Of a stretch of DNA of 64,000 nucleotides, positions 43,255-58,300 are shown one piece after another (the first letter of the stretch is position 1; every line of letters starts with the position of its first letter). This DNA is from Ridgeia piscesae (Eukaryota > Annelida > Polychaeta > Sabellida > Siboglinidae): NCBI GenBank assembly GCA_025642075.2, contig JAODUO010000029.1:5001-69000 (forward strand), written 5' to 3'. Both the position numbers and the translations under genes were made by a program. The notes under the pieces were generated by a model, which ran no database searches, was not told the DNA's origin, and worked only from the letters and a program-made list of their open reading frames with translations.

Positions 43255-46200
43255 CTGTCAAATCCCATCCAACAAAGATTAGTAGACAGTAAACACATAT
43301 GTGGTTTTATTTAGTATGTTTTATTGCCACCAACAATAATAGCTACTTCTGCATGTAATCCAAAGGTAAATGAACACACAGGTGCCACTAATAATACACA
43401 AATTATCACCGTAATTTTATCCACGGAAACTTATCCAAGACTAGTAGAAATAATAAAACTGCCAACATTTATTGAAGGTTACTTGAAATTTGTGTAGCAA
43501 ATCAAGTATTCCATTTCAACCGTATTCACAATGTCTGTTATCATCCAGTATTGCCTGATATTATAAGATGTTTATTACGTCCTGGCTGAATGGTGGCAAA
43601 TACTGCCTACATCATGCATGCCCAGCGGTCATTTCTTCACCAATTTCCTACTGCACAGGTTTGTTTTCTGAAAGTGCATTATTAACACTAGCGAATACTC
43701 AACCTCTACTAAAACAAGTGACGTATACGTTCCAGGTATGATTAATTAATATATTTTGTACGGTCAGCAGTCCACGAGTATTCCAGTGAAACATCCATGC
43801 AAAATATGGTATAGAATATTAGTTTGTTACATTATTACCATTGTTACATTAATATCATAGCGTTGTTTTACAATAACTATCCAGAGTGTCACGGAGACGA
43901 TGATTTCATAAAGATGATCAAGAAGCTTTTAGAGAAGCTTCGGTACAGTTTTACTGGAGCCTGGAGCCTGGAGCATTCACTGAAGCAGCATTCCCTGGGC
44001 ATCTTAATTACAACACACCTGACTTTTGAATAGAACTACCAGGTGTACAGTTATCTAACGCCAATTCATGTTGAGTTATAGGGAACATGATTCCGTATTA
44101 AGAAAAAACACCTATAAACATTTAACTGCAGATAATTGATTATATAACACTTTTTTGATTAAACGAGTACCGGTAGTTGTGTTGTCACAAACTCATGATT
44201 TCAAAGTTACAGCCATTTGAAGTTGTATCTTTGGATACTCTGTTGCCATGGACAGCAATGGCAATGTGAATGTGCCACCTACAAACAGCTACTGCCTACA
44301 TAATTTACTCAGTTTATCATTTTTAAGCTGAGCAGTGTATCTCACTGTGTGCTTCATGATAGGAAATTTATTTGCACTACTACAATGAAGCCTTTAAGAA
44401 ATTATATTTTAAATGTCTATGTCTCTAAATATTTTCATTATTTCCGGTATTTAAGTGCCAACTCAAGTCTATGGTGTTTGACATTGAGTGACCCAACCAG
44501 ACCTTCCCAAATTAAACTTTACACAGATTCAAGATAAACATTAAAATGTCCTTGACCATCATGATGTGGACTTCAGTAACAGTCCATATTATGCCATTAT
44601 ATATAATGCACAACTACATGCACTCAGTCTGCACCAATCATCAAAGTATGCGCCATCACATACTATAATTATCGGGAAATAATCATCTTTTTCCAAAAAT
44701 ACACTGATGATGGATAGCTCTGAATTAACTATGGATTAGTTTCCCAACCTCCATGAAAATTATATTTGATGTTTTAAGATGGCTCCTTATTAAACTGTTG
44801 GGAAATGTGTACGTCAGTGCTTTAGATACTGAAAATGTCACGACCCAGAACAAACTTTAAAAAAGTCCTCAGTATAATCCCACAGCAAATCCTGTCAAGG
44901 TTTAGTGCCTAGCCAGTCACCATTGAAAAGCAACATGCAGTTGTTTCAAGAACGTATTAAACAAGTTACAGAACAAAAATATGGTATGATCAGGTTATAA
45001 CCCAGGTATATATTATTGTATTCCCCCCTTACAAGTCAAATTTATGACACAAAAGTTAATAAAGTAAAAATCTTAGTCAGCAGAATTGCTTTGGTTTAGT
45101 GGCATACAAAATCAATTCGATTTTGCATTACATGATGTATGTTGCTAATGCTGTCGTTCATTCAGCTGTAGTCTTGGTTCAGTCAACGGATTCTCAGACG
45201 ATGTCAGGATAAACTCATATATCTGCTGAAGGCAGAGTTTAGCAATTACATTGTATGCCAAAATGGCTCAAAATAAACAACAGTGCCACACGAACAGCTC
45301 TGCAAGACACTAAACTGACAAATATTGCAATAAAAACATCCACGGATCTCTCCCAGTAATAGCGTCTCTTGAAACGATCATCAAGTTGACAACACGGCCC
45401 AGAATGCACCTGAACACACAGCGCAAGACTGAAACGAGGAACTGACCACATGCCTACATGTATACAACACTTGGCTGCCAGCACAGTGCTTCACAGTCCA
45501 CATTACTGCACTACAAACCAAGTATTACACAGTACATACCTGGGCCACATGTGGCGGGGCTAAGCTGTCCTGATATCACGCAGTCTTCAGATCACATGTT
45601 CCTCTCTTGATGTACTCAAGGTGCTCTTTCCGGGGATAAACTAAACCTAAGGCGGCATGGCATCTCCAAGGTCTCACAGCAGTACAGGCCACAGTCACGA
45701 CGAACAGCACATTTAAACATCTCCCCACTTTTCTCAACGTTCCTTCACAGGCTCACATTGTTGCTTTACAAAGGAGGCACCAATAAGAGCTACTGATGAC
45801 GACAGCAAGGATTCACTGCCCATGCGAGAAATGATTCTAAAATTACAACCACAACTTTTGGTGTTGTTTAAGCCATCCAGTATTTTCCATTAAATTTACA
45901 TTTCACAATGGTTATGCTATCACACAAGCAGGTGAAACTGCGTGACGTGTCTGAGTAAGCACTGCAATAGTTTATTTGGATTTGTATATATTTTATTACT
46001 CATAAAACATCAACATGCGCAGGAATAATTTGTTTTACCACTTATGACTGTATGTGTCCTAAACTTTACGCAGCCAAAAAGTAAACATTTCAAGAAAACC
46101 CAGAGAAATATACCCAGCAAGTTACTGATATACTGTTGCAGAAAGCAACAACCCAAAGAACAATTTTGAAATATGTTCATATAATGTTATAATAACATTC

Positions 46201-47518
46201 AACAAGTTATTTAATTTACAACAGTTTTTACATATTAAAATATGTAGTAATATGACACACTTCTCACTCACAGGCAATCCCATTCATTCACACGTCATTT
46301 GTTCGGATGTAGTTGGAAAAACTGTTCAATTGTTTATATAGTTAATCTATGGGGTTAAACAAGTTTCATTGATATCACAAAATTTGTAAAAATAAATTGT
46401 AAAAAATAAATTAGGTAATCATATGTAAAAAATACAATAGTATGGTGTTTTTTTCACAAGTGTCATCTACCTGGTTCTGTCCACCTGTCTGTCCCCTGTC
46501 TGTCAGTGTAACTGTATGTACACTGCAGCTCTTAGTACCAGACTTGTCTTATTGATTATCAACAATTGGAATTAAATGAGAGCTTCCAACCCATTACACA
46601 GCTTGTATTGCATATAACTTAATAGAGTATACTGCATCCTGTGATACCAAGTCTGTAGTCTTCTTGACTTGAACCTGACTGCTGTCTGGCCCCAACATCT
46701 CTTCAGGTCTTCATTGGCGATTTACAACCTATCATTTATCTTGCACTAGTAAAATACTACGACAATCAATCATCATAATGAACACATCTCAAGAAATATA
46801 CACAAGTATCTACTGTGAAATAAGTTACGGTTAAAATAAATACCCATCCCTGTAGATGAATCGGGTCAATGTGGCATCTGTCGCTCAGTTGTGTGGTACA
46901 CATGCACTTGGCAATGTTCTAGGCTGCTCCGGGAAAATCATTCAAATATGTAGCGACACAGATACTATGAAAGTATCAATTCAGGAAAACACCATGCAAA
47001 GAAAGTGACATTGTATAAGTATCGTGTAAATGTCAACTCCATCACCACACAGCTGGGAACTAGAAGACTACCGCAACAAGAAACAGAAAAACTATCTTTT
47101 CAACATGATTTAATAGTCGGCATGTTATCTCACATGGTTGTCCTCATAGTAAGTGTCATCTTCACTAAAACTGTAACTCCGAGATCTCCACCGCACCAGA
47201 TGAATTTCTGAAGTCTATATCTGCAAACTACCCCAATACAAGCAAAACTGTGTATATTTTTTATCTACAAACCACCCAAATGGACCCACTAGATCAGTTC
47301 ACATAAAACATTTCAGCCCAAACTAAAGGAAATATAGGGCTACATGTCGCCAAAAAGTATTGTTTTATAACAGATGAAGTGTCGATTTGTTACTTATCCC
47401 GGTCACTATCTTTATACTTAAGAAACCAGTGATTTTACGAGTCTTGGGCACCAGTTCACTAAAGCATTCCTTGAACTGATAAGCCTAATTTTATAGTTTA
47501 AAACAAATCTCACCCCTT

Positions 47519-47556
<38 letters not shown>

Positions 47557-49000
47557 ATAATACATCATGGCACTCTCAATGTTGTTATGAAACGGTATTG
47601 TCTGGGATTGGGTCTGTATTTGAAGAAAAAAACACTGAACAACAGATAATGAGGGATAATAAGGGATTTTCCTATGAGCTCATTAACTTAGTGAAACAAG
47701 TCCTCAGAATGATCACATTCACTGACTGTATTCAAGTCCTGCGTTGTCGAGCTGTTCTGGTATGTGTTTAGTGTCATCTGTCTGATCGGCCGCTATTAGT
47801 CAAGAAGGTGACTTCTCTGTGTAGATCTGCAGTACTGGGTGTGGCTAAATCATTGGTCAGCACAACAGAGATAAGAGTGTCATTTCTTGACTCTGATTCT
47901 TGAGTGCTGACTGAGGATGCTTCACGTGTTGCCAATCAAACTAAGTGTATGTACATCATCAGGCAGTCTATGTACATCAGACAGACTTTAGGTAAAACCG
48001 ATTTACATTTAAAAAGGAATGTGCATTTAGCTTGGTAAATTTCCAAGCTTACTACTAGAATGGAAATGATGAAATTTACCCCATCACCTCAAGCAAATTA
48101 ATTTAACTAAATCTACCATAAACTATTAAAAGTGTGAAAGATATTTAAAGTTAATTTCAACACCAATTAGTCAGTCTTGAATTAGTCACATAGGCTACAT
48201 GTTGTCTCAAAATTAATATTTATTAAAACTATCTATCCACACACACACAGTTATAAAATTCATTAAATAATTAATCATGACACAATTACTGAATACTAGT
48301 ATGTGGCAAAGTGTTATAGAGAAATAAATAAAGAAAGAAACAATTGGACAACTTCTTGAGTAACTGCAGACAGGACAACAGTCTGACGTACAATTTCACA
48401 ACAAAAGTTCACATATATGTCCAGCTATGCAGCCCACCAGCAATAAGGTATTATATAATAAACCATTAAAATAAATCCTGACTGCAAACTACTGATGCAG
48501 ATTCAAATGTATAGCTTTGATGGTGAAATCTGGACCAAATTGCACCATAATTAACTGAACTACAGGTGGTTTTAAATATACCACTAATCAAGGGGCAAAC
48601 ATTTTACCTAACTGATCCAAACGAATACTCATTACACATAGATGTAACTTACAACATGGTATCTTTTTATTATGTCTAACACTAACACAATATACAGCGC
48701 AACATGTTACTCCAAACAAAAAGCGATCTAAAATAGTCTATATTCAAATGTCCTGTGTCTACGAAATTATCTTCCCACTTACGACAATAATGTTAGAAAG
48801 AAGTATTATAAGTGGCTTATCTTACACCAATTCTGCATCCTGATTTCTCAACCAGCTGGTAAAATGCACACATAGTAAAAGAAATGTTTGTCATCTACAC
48901 ATCATAGAGATAAAACCTCACCGACAACACTCAATGTACACAACCTACCAACTGCTAATAAATTCAAATTTCAACAATGATTACGTTAATCAATTTATCA
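43255..49000. other. Intergenic or long-intron region, no gene recognised
   Basis: AT-rich, no supported coding exon. It holds a candidate minus-strand splice donor CAG|GTATGT at 45540/45539 (possible 5' exon of the snoRNA host) and a (TA)n run at 47518-47562. The DBHS 3' UTR on the minus strand must extend into its right end; AATAAA candidates on the minus strand are seen near 48671-48666 and 48229. Confidence 0.4.
47518..47562. repeat. (TA)n microsatellite
   Basis: Two TA runs separated by one TTA interruption. Confidence 0.9.
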
Positions 49001-49361
49001 TCTAAACACTACACAAAGTTAAAGACAAGTAATATATAGTATATACCATCCACTTGATGAAACGCTTAAAGGCTCCCCAACCGTGCCGGGTCCAACTGTA
49101 TAGCAGGAACAATTACGCAAACTAAGTCATGTGTAACGTGGACCCCATTCTACTACGCTCTACCCCTGTGCTGTGTTCAATAACAAGCAGCGTTTGTACA
49201 ACACGACAGTTTACAGAATCAGTGTCCTCCAAGCATCCTAGATGCCATGTGTCCTCTAGGCATCCCTGATGCCATAAATGCCATCACCATCGCAGTGCAC
49301 TGTCACTTTAGCACAAAGGAAACCACAGTTCCAAAGGGAACCACAGTTCCGTGCAATCAGT

Positions 49362-52300
49362 CTAAAACCTACGAGGTCGCTTGCTCTCAAAGAAGTCATC
49401 CCTTCCCCGGTCTCCACGGCCAATGGACCGATCCATTCCACGCTCATTTCCCATTGGACCTCGGTCGTTGCCCATCGGTCCACGCTCACTTCCCATCGGG
49501 CCGCGTTCGGCACCCATTGGGCCGCGTTCGCTGCCCATTGGGCCACCACGATCGGTACCCATTGGGCCACGTTCGTTACCCATTGGGCCGCGTTCGCTGC
49601 CCATTGGGCCACCACGCTCAGTTCCCATCGGCATGCCACGATCGCTACCCATTGGCATACCACGATCACCACCCATTGGAGCCCCACGCTGCCCCATATT
49701 GGGCACGCCCAGCCCTATGCCCATAGGGCCACCGCCCATCAGGTTGCTGATCTGCTGCATGCCGGGCTGGTTGCCCATAGCGCCAACCATGTTTCCTCCG
49801 TGTTGGCCCATGTTAGAGCCCATATTGCTGATGGGACCCATGTTGCTCGGGAAATTGGGCGGCTGGTCAAAGCGTGACTGACGCTGTTTATACAAAGTTC
49901 ACATGATTCATTGTTGATTGGTGTTGGCGTCATCACGCGTTAGTAATTGTTGACGGGATGATGACATCAATCACGACACGAACGCGGCAGGAACACAAGC
50001 ATGGAGGGAGAAGAAAAAGAACACCAAATTAGGTCAGGTAGCAGTGTACGTCACTGTGCGCAAGAGACAACAGTCGTCTTCGCGGTTCTCACGCCGTCCA
50101 GGTAGCATGGCTGTGAGGGTGTAAAGTCTAGTTAAACAAGGTCAATACACATATGTACACGACAGTAGCATTTTGCATGAATGTGATGCTGTTGAGCAAG
50201 GACACCTACGAGTCACATGCCTAGATTACGTCACTCTCAGACAGATGCGTCTGGTCTAAACAAACACAGGTACCAAGTCAGAAGCACGCAGGACAGAATG
50301 ATGTGTGTCAGTGAAATACAACCCACACATCACTACTACAGAACACATCCCTAAGTGCATACAAGTGACACTGTCAACTTCCAAATCTTCAATATTTGGC
50401 AACACGTCTATTATAATAAATAATACATGCACAGTGCTAAAATGTATCAATACATGATTTTTGATAGGGATACGATTAGTCTAAAATAATATAGGAGCAT
50501 TTAGGGAAACAAGCACCTAAAGACAAGGGTAGTAGGTAAATGTTGAGCCATACTCAACCACACAAACAATTCTACTACTGAATATGAGCACATGCACTAG
50601 ATATGGTAGGATACGTACTATATAATTATGATCCATTAAATAATGACTTTTGTGTTATTCAGCATAAACACAAAATGCCATATCATATGTGCCTATTTAA
50701 AACATGTCACACAACAGAATTAAAAGGTAAGTTCTTATATTGTGCAGTAGTCACCAGTCGCTAGGACTGTTCAAAGCTTTACACTTTCTAACTTGGCAGA
50801 CCTATTTAATCAATCACTATATCAACATCAGCCATTCAAATTGTATCTAAGACGTCCACCATTGTCTAAAGCTAGATAATTTATACAACTGGAGCAATGT
50901 AAAGTTAACGAACTTGTCAAACATTTGCCACCACGGTAAGAGAATCTGAACCAGGGCTCTCTCGACTTCCAAGCCAACTTTGCCATGCATCATGTGCCCA
51001 GAAATTTGATCAGTCCAAATACTCAGCAGTCAACAGTTGCACAACAAAAGAAGTCCTCAATTTCTTAACCGTCCTAATGACACATTGTGGTTGTTACCCT
51101 AACAGCGGCATACAAGTACGGCTAGTAAGTTCTCATGGTAAATTAAGAAGATTCTGTTTTGATGTTCCCTTTCAGCGGACTAGAAACAAGTTTACTGGCA
51201 ACATTTCAAAACGCATGTTAATGTTTTAAAATGTTGTCTGTATTCAGCTGGTATCTTACTCTTACATAGCTAAAAATTAGCCAAGAGGCCGAGTTTGTAA
51301 TTATGTATGAAATGCGTTTTGGTCAATCATAATCTGCCTAGTCTTTTCACAAAAATCACCTGACATTCTTCCATATTAACATAAAGGTTACCCTCTACTC
51401 TGGACATTGATTGTCAAAGTGAAAGCTGCGGTCAATTTTTCAGTGTTACATGATCTAATTTGTTGTTGACTTAAGCATGTGTATGCCTGTAATAATACAC
51501 CAGTCACAGGTCAGACAGAGTCCACCAACAGTAGACAGCTGGAACTTGTGAAACCACAGGGGCAGCAAATACACAAGCTCTGGAATATGCAAGTTGGTGA
51601 ATACACAAGTCTTGCTAGACAGGACCAGGCAACTGTGAATATTTACCTTTTGTGGGAGGCGATTGAAGGCCCTAGAGTGTGTTTAGAATGATCCAATCAA
51701 ATATAGATTTCTCCTGCATAGTGGCAGTGCCCTAATGTACACTTATGCGAAAATAGCAAAACAGTTTTTGAGATGTGGGAGCTACAGTGATGTCGTAAGT
51801 CCATTGAACCTTCGGCACGAAGGACTAAAAAAAGGATATGAATACATGTGTTCATTTGTTTTTAAATTATTTAATTTATGACAGTGTTACCACTGAAAAG
51901 ACTAATCCTCATGAGACTACTGTAATGACGTGGTTAGAACAAAACAATTATTGGAAAGATTCCCACTGAGAAACATTGCTGAAAGCAAGGCAACTTTAAA
52001 ACTCATGCTATTTCTTTTTGATTTCAGTTCTTGTATACGTTGTATATATGTCTTGTATACGCTCATACGTGTCCATACTGTCATCTCAATAGATACTCAA
52101 CCAGGATAAATTTGTTCCTATCGTTTCACTCAGTCTACAGTATAAAACTGTTTCCTTATAAACTGGATGCCATGTTCATATCTAGTTTGTGCTATTAACA
52201 TCTCCAACGCTCTCACTTAATTAATTAATGCCCTTAGAATCAACCTCCAGGTGAACTGGGTCAAAAATGATTTTCCTCTTAACAAGTTTATGCTACAGCA

Positions 52301-55300
52301 GTCTGATTACAATGTGATCAAGGTTTTGACAGACAACTTACAACAAATGTCCTGCAATTCATATACTAAAACCAACATGCATTTATGAGAAATAAAGGTA
52401 TGCAGATAATAAAATATGTGTAGTTTTATCAAGAGCAGCTACATAACACAGAAAAGGCAATTATAGATTTATTATAATATTACAGCAAAGAATGATAGTT
52501 GGCAGATTTGAATGATAAATACGTAAAGAAATTAAATAACCAAAGGTCATCTGAGAAGGAAACACGATCTGTTATAAACATGTTATGATGCTATCCCAAA
52601 TCAATACTATTTACACTGCATTGCACTGACTGAACAAATAAGCACTATGCAATATAATTGAATGCATAGTTCATTAGTTGCCACTAATGGAAGGCTACTA
52701 TTATGTTGTCTGTTACTGCACCAGCTAGCATGCATACACAATTACATCAAGTGGAATCATTCTTCATTCATAAGCTGGAGTTCAATATTAATTCCAATGT
52801 CTGGCCAAACAATAACCTATTTAGTTAGAGTATATATAGATCTAATATGTACAACCGCCATTGAACTGTGATGCTATCCAACTGATAACAGGCTTCAAAC
52901 AAACACCAGCCGTCAACATTTGCCTTATTATGATTATTCTGAAATGTCTGACTTCAGCACAAATCAGCTGCCACCCAAGTCTCATGACAGATGGCAATAC
53001 GTATTATGCCAGACACCATGGGTGAAATGTTTTTTTTATATACAAAAATACACAAAAGTATTTATGGCAAATTATGATAACTTTGTTCGTTTTCTATCAA
53101 CAAATTCACTGCCACGTATGGCCTCAAAACCATGCATATATCACGTCTCAATACCCAACAGCAATCACCTGATACAACACAAATGCTACGTCTGTGTACC
53201 ACTGTTACTTACTAAACATTTCTTGGATCAAACCAACATTTTTTTAACACCATGCTACCTGTCGGCCTCTCACATACACAGCAGAAGTTCTTGACTAGCA
53301 CTGAAACAGAAACTGTGTAACATTATAGTCGCAGTAACCACTAGATGACGTCCACTCATGAGAGATGACCATCAAGACTGTATGGCTGGAAACATTGCTG
53401 AGAGCACTCTTGATGCGTGCTTACATTGTCCAAGTATGGGTGGGAATACTGTTTTCACAGTGGTGCTTATGATCATGAACCCATATTACACCAACAGACA
53501 GTTTACGATGCAACTGTATGAAATTGCAGTAACTTTGAGTCAACATGCCTACAATTATGGAGTCAAAAGACTACATCACACATCCGAAACATTTAGTTAT
53601 ATTGCCCACCTGATCTGGGCTCGTAACAAACGTAATCCCAAACTGTCCAAGTTAATAAAGTATTTTGGTTTGCAACAAACAAACAATGCAATCCCAATTA
53701 TTCACTTCACTAAATAGCATGGTTAAGATATATTTAATAATTGTAAGTATATATTTTATTACAGGCACAAGTATTAAATCAACATTTATTGACAAATCAT
53801 TAGCTTTCAGAGGTGGGAAAGTAGAATCTAAAACTGTAAAGAAAATGTTACAAATGTGAAAGGTTTCTAAACTCCTTTAGTTAACAATTATATATTGTTG
53901 ATGCTTGATTACATGTCCAGTTAAAAACTAATGAACGGTAATACTTGGCATGGTAATTGTCAACTGCAAATTGTTTTGCAACATATTTTGCTTTCCATTC
54001 TGATGACGACAATGCCAATTATAAAGCTTCCTCAACCCTACAGTGCCTTTCCAACCATGAGGACCCAAAAATGAACAGTGCAGCATTATGTGCATCACAG
54101 ATTTCTTCATTGATAAAAATTACTTGGCCCAGAACGACGCATGAAACCAAGGAAATGCACCAACTGAAGAAGTTGTTTTTATAACATAAATATTTAAAAT
54201 AAAAAAACACAAAAGCCTATTAAAATGGTGTTGTCTACATAACATCAAAAATCAACATAACAGTGGTGTCATGTACACCTAACAAACACTAACAATTAAT
54301 AATCCCATGGCTTTCATGAGTTAAAAAGTCATGATGTCACACAGACAATACAACTCAGTAATACTATCTTGTCACTTTACAGACTAGAATTTGTGTATAT
54401 GAAGACAGCAATCTGCAAACAGCTAACTGTTTTACTCAACTATAGCAATGGAGATAATAGAAGCAATGGAAAAAATACAAAAAATATGTAAATATGCCGT
54501 CAATATTTTCCTCTGTATTCAGTGTGCATGCAAGCAACCAGGAGTGGTTACAACCAAGACATCACAAGTGCTAGGTGTATTCTGTTATAGTCTATGTCAG
54601 GTGATTTATCACAAAAACTACAGTCAAACTACTTGGAATAAGTAGTCGCAAATTGTGTCAATCCAGAACTACACTAGTACAAATCTGTGTTAATATATCT
54701 TGTATGTAGTTCAACAGCGCGAGTGTCAACTGTGCATATTTTAAAGTCCATCATGTGTTGACCTTGTAATGTATAATCCTGTATATATTCCATGAGCACA
54801 CATGCACCAATACCACTTACCAAGGGCAAATGAAACTTATTAAACAAATTCTATAACTCATAAGTTTTAACAGCAGTCTGGCATGAGAAATGTCCTGATT
54901 TGACAAGCTACTCAGTGACGCATATAAAGGGCAGCACTCAACAGTACTTCAGTTGAAGCAGCAGGAGTAATATCTCATAGACAAAAGGGTTCAAGATCAT
55001 AAACAGCACCAACTCAGTAGCCCACCTTCATACCTGAGTGCTAGATAGCAGCTTTCAGCAATGTTCCAACCAGTGTGTAGACATTTCCCCCACCAAATAT
55101 ACACACAGTGTACAGTGGCAAACAGTACCTGAAAACATCTAGCACAACACAGCGCAGTATGACATTTGACAAAAGTATGCAAGTCTTGACTGCACCACAC
55201 GGGGCGACTAAATTGCAGACGGACAAGTTTGTAATAATTAACAGCAACGCGACGATGATACGTGACATTGTGATTGTGATAGTTCTCGTCAGTTTCTGGC

Positions 55301-58300
55301 AAAGGCTGGCTAACCATTGGCTGATCCTATATCAGGTGTAAATTCTACTCATCTCCACATAAGCTGGCAAGCTGCCCACTGAATGCTAACCGCCAGGGCA
55401 GCATTACCGGGCATCCCACACAACAGAACAACTTGAACAAAACACCCTTGTAAACAGAACCACATGAAAGTCGAACCACATAGCGCAGAACAAGTATGTT
55501 GTGTGTGTCAGTGCACGCACAGGTCAGTGTACGATAACATGTTTAATCCTTTATACACATAGAGTACAACTTACAACTGAAGTGTACAATTTCTCTAAGC
55601 TCAAGTGTGTTCTTTAGTTTTCATGGCACTTAGTCAAGTTACCACATTAATTTTGAAATGCACACAAAAACTTCTGTTTGTATATCCCACATCACCAGGT
55701 TATTCACAGCATTATGGGTACAGGATAGTTATCTAGAATAATGAGAGTTTATTATTATCTAACTAGCCAAGTCCACTCTTGAGGTGCCTGTAGTTACTAA
55801 TAACTGTGCATTATTCTACTACAAGTGCACATATTTTCTATTCACATACTGAATATCTACAAACTTGATATGTGGTTAGATAAACCAACTGAGAATTGCT
55901 TACTGTCATTTTACATTACATATTGGGTGTGGTATCATATTTGAGTTCGCTATGCTTATTCTCTACATGTACTAGCCAGCATCACCTAAAAATTTCACTT
56001 TTATATACTTCTACGTGAAATTACCGTAGAAAACTAATGGACTTAGACTTTCTTCAAAATTGTGTCACACACAATAATTTTTTTGTTCAACCATCTGCCA
56101 TCGAAGTGTGTAGTTTTTTTATACTGTTACTCTGCTACATAATTCTTGATCTCATGAGCTTGTATTGGTTGGTCTGCAGTAGTCTGATAGTGAACTGTTT
56201 TATAAACCAACATATGTCAATGATGTCAAATACACAACCAGAGCAAAGTATATTTCTTGTATTGAATTCACAGAGCACAATGACGGAAATCCCATAGCAT
56301 TCCATGTTATGTTACACTCTCAATGTACTGACTTACTGATATGTGTAAAAATTAAGTATTCTTGTCTATAAATAACAGCAAAGGACTCAGTGCAATTCCA
56401 ACTTTGCAATGACATAATCGGTGGAAAAATGTGTACTGTAATAAACATTTCCATCTTGTCTCCCTGTGAACTAAGTATACTAACAGTTTAAAGCAGCGAA
56501 GTGTATAAAAGATTACATTCGTGAGAAATAGGGCTCTTTATAACATGTAATAAATGCCACGGGCCTGTTATGGCTTTCAACAAGAGCATCTGTAGCAGAC
56601 ATCATACTTTATGTGCAGTTGCCACGCACATCAGTCAAAGGCTGAAAACGAGCAATCACTCGCTCGTGCATGAAAAGTATCCTGATGCAGCAGACATATG
56701 CATATATCCAACTTGTATTAACAAGCACTGTATATTGCTGCATTTCCTAATCAACAGCAACATCAATCAAACCAAGGCTAGCCAAGCCTCCTGACTTATG
56801 TAGCCAGAACCAGACAGTGAAACTTGACGAGAACAAACAATCACAACGTAAACCTACACACATCTACCATATCCACTTTTTTCTCAGCAGATGCACTGCT
56901 TGAATCTATTCAATCTCAACATATTACGCCCTTACGATCAATGCAAATTACTTCCATTCACAAGAAACCTGCTCCCATGGTTGAAGTCGGTCCACAAAAG
57001 CGTAAAATAAAGGCATTCTCTTCATGCTCAATTAAGATTGTATTAATTGCTATAAATGATACGTGTCATTTATAGTAAATTAATAACCTGTTATTTTATT
57101 AATGCAAAAACACCGTTGTTTAATCTTTAGTTAATAACAGCAAAAAAACATCAAACTACACAACATAATTTTTTCTAACCCAGTCTGTCACATGACAGAA
57201 ACGTTACCACATGTAGACTACTACTGCAGTAAATAATGTTGACCACACCATAGGTTGGTCACTTTGTTATCAAGCCATTTTCCCGGTAACTGCAAATATG
57301 CCACAACAAAGGCGACAGTAAAACTTGGCGAACTCCAACAGAAACGACACTTGTCGGATTGGAAACGAGTAACAAAAGAAAGCTGCACAGCCCTGGTACA
57401 TTACCATTTGCGCATTCTGCATCCCTGGCGTCATTCCCCCAGGGCTGCTCCCAGGACCCATGCCTCCGGCTCCCACCGCCTGACCGCCAACCAGACTGCT
57501 GATGTTGGGTCCGCCCATGTTGGCGTGGCCCTGACTGTTCATGCCCATGCTCTGAAAGCACACACACAATGGTGAACTACTTGACACTAATTGTGCTCCT
57601 TATTCACACAGACCAAAATACAGGGGCTAAATCACCTAGCCAGTGGAGTTACAATAGATTCAGTTACACAAATCTGTTTGGTCACTAGCAAGATTCCGTT
57701 CATCACGATAGAAGTGTCTAAATTAAAACAATAACACTTTAATCTACATGGCATGTACCATGTCTTGCCCAAACAAGCTGACCAATACATGCTGAAAAAT
57801 AAAAAATAATTATTACTTTTGAATTTAATATTTTTTTCAATTTTAATTAGACTAATGAGACTGAACACATTTAACAGACACATCTACATTCTATTTTGAT
57901 AACATGCCCATAACATCTTAGATGTTATTATAGATGTTATTATGTAAACGTTACGTTATGTCAGCACTAGTTGAAGTCACTTACAGGCTGACTTCGACCC
58001 GGTCGCTCAAGACCCATGCTGGCAGGGGGTGCTGGTGGCGGCTGCAGTGGCGGGGCATTACCACGCTCACCTCTCATTTCACGCATGGCACGCTCTTGCT
58101 GAAAAACAAAAAATTCTAACTGATACAACTTCGCAAATGGACCAAAGAGGTGTCTAGCTTGGGGAAATCCCATTAGTTTGCATCTTAAAAACGAATAGCA
58201 TCTGTAAAACAAATCAAGTAAGACAAGAAAATGGGCATCAGTGGGACCCAACCACTAAATATGAACCTCAAAATGTACACATTGATATGCCTGTAATACG

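Noticed and set aside
49247..49881. Overlapping 140-199 codon frames on both strands at the DBHS last exon
   Set aside because: Shadows of the repetitive GPMG-x-ERG coding sequence. Only the minus frame 49883-49362 continues the DBHS protein in phase.
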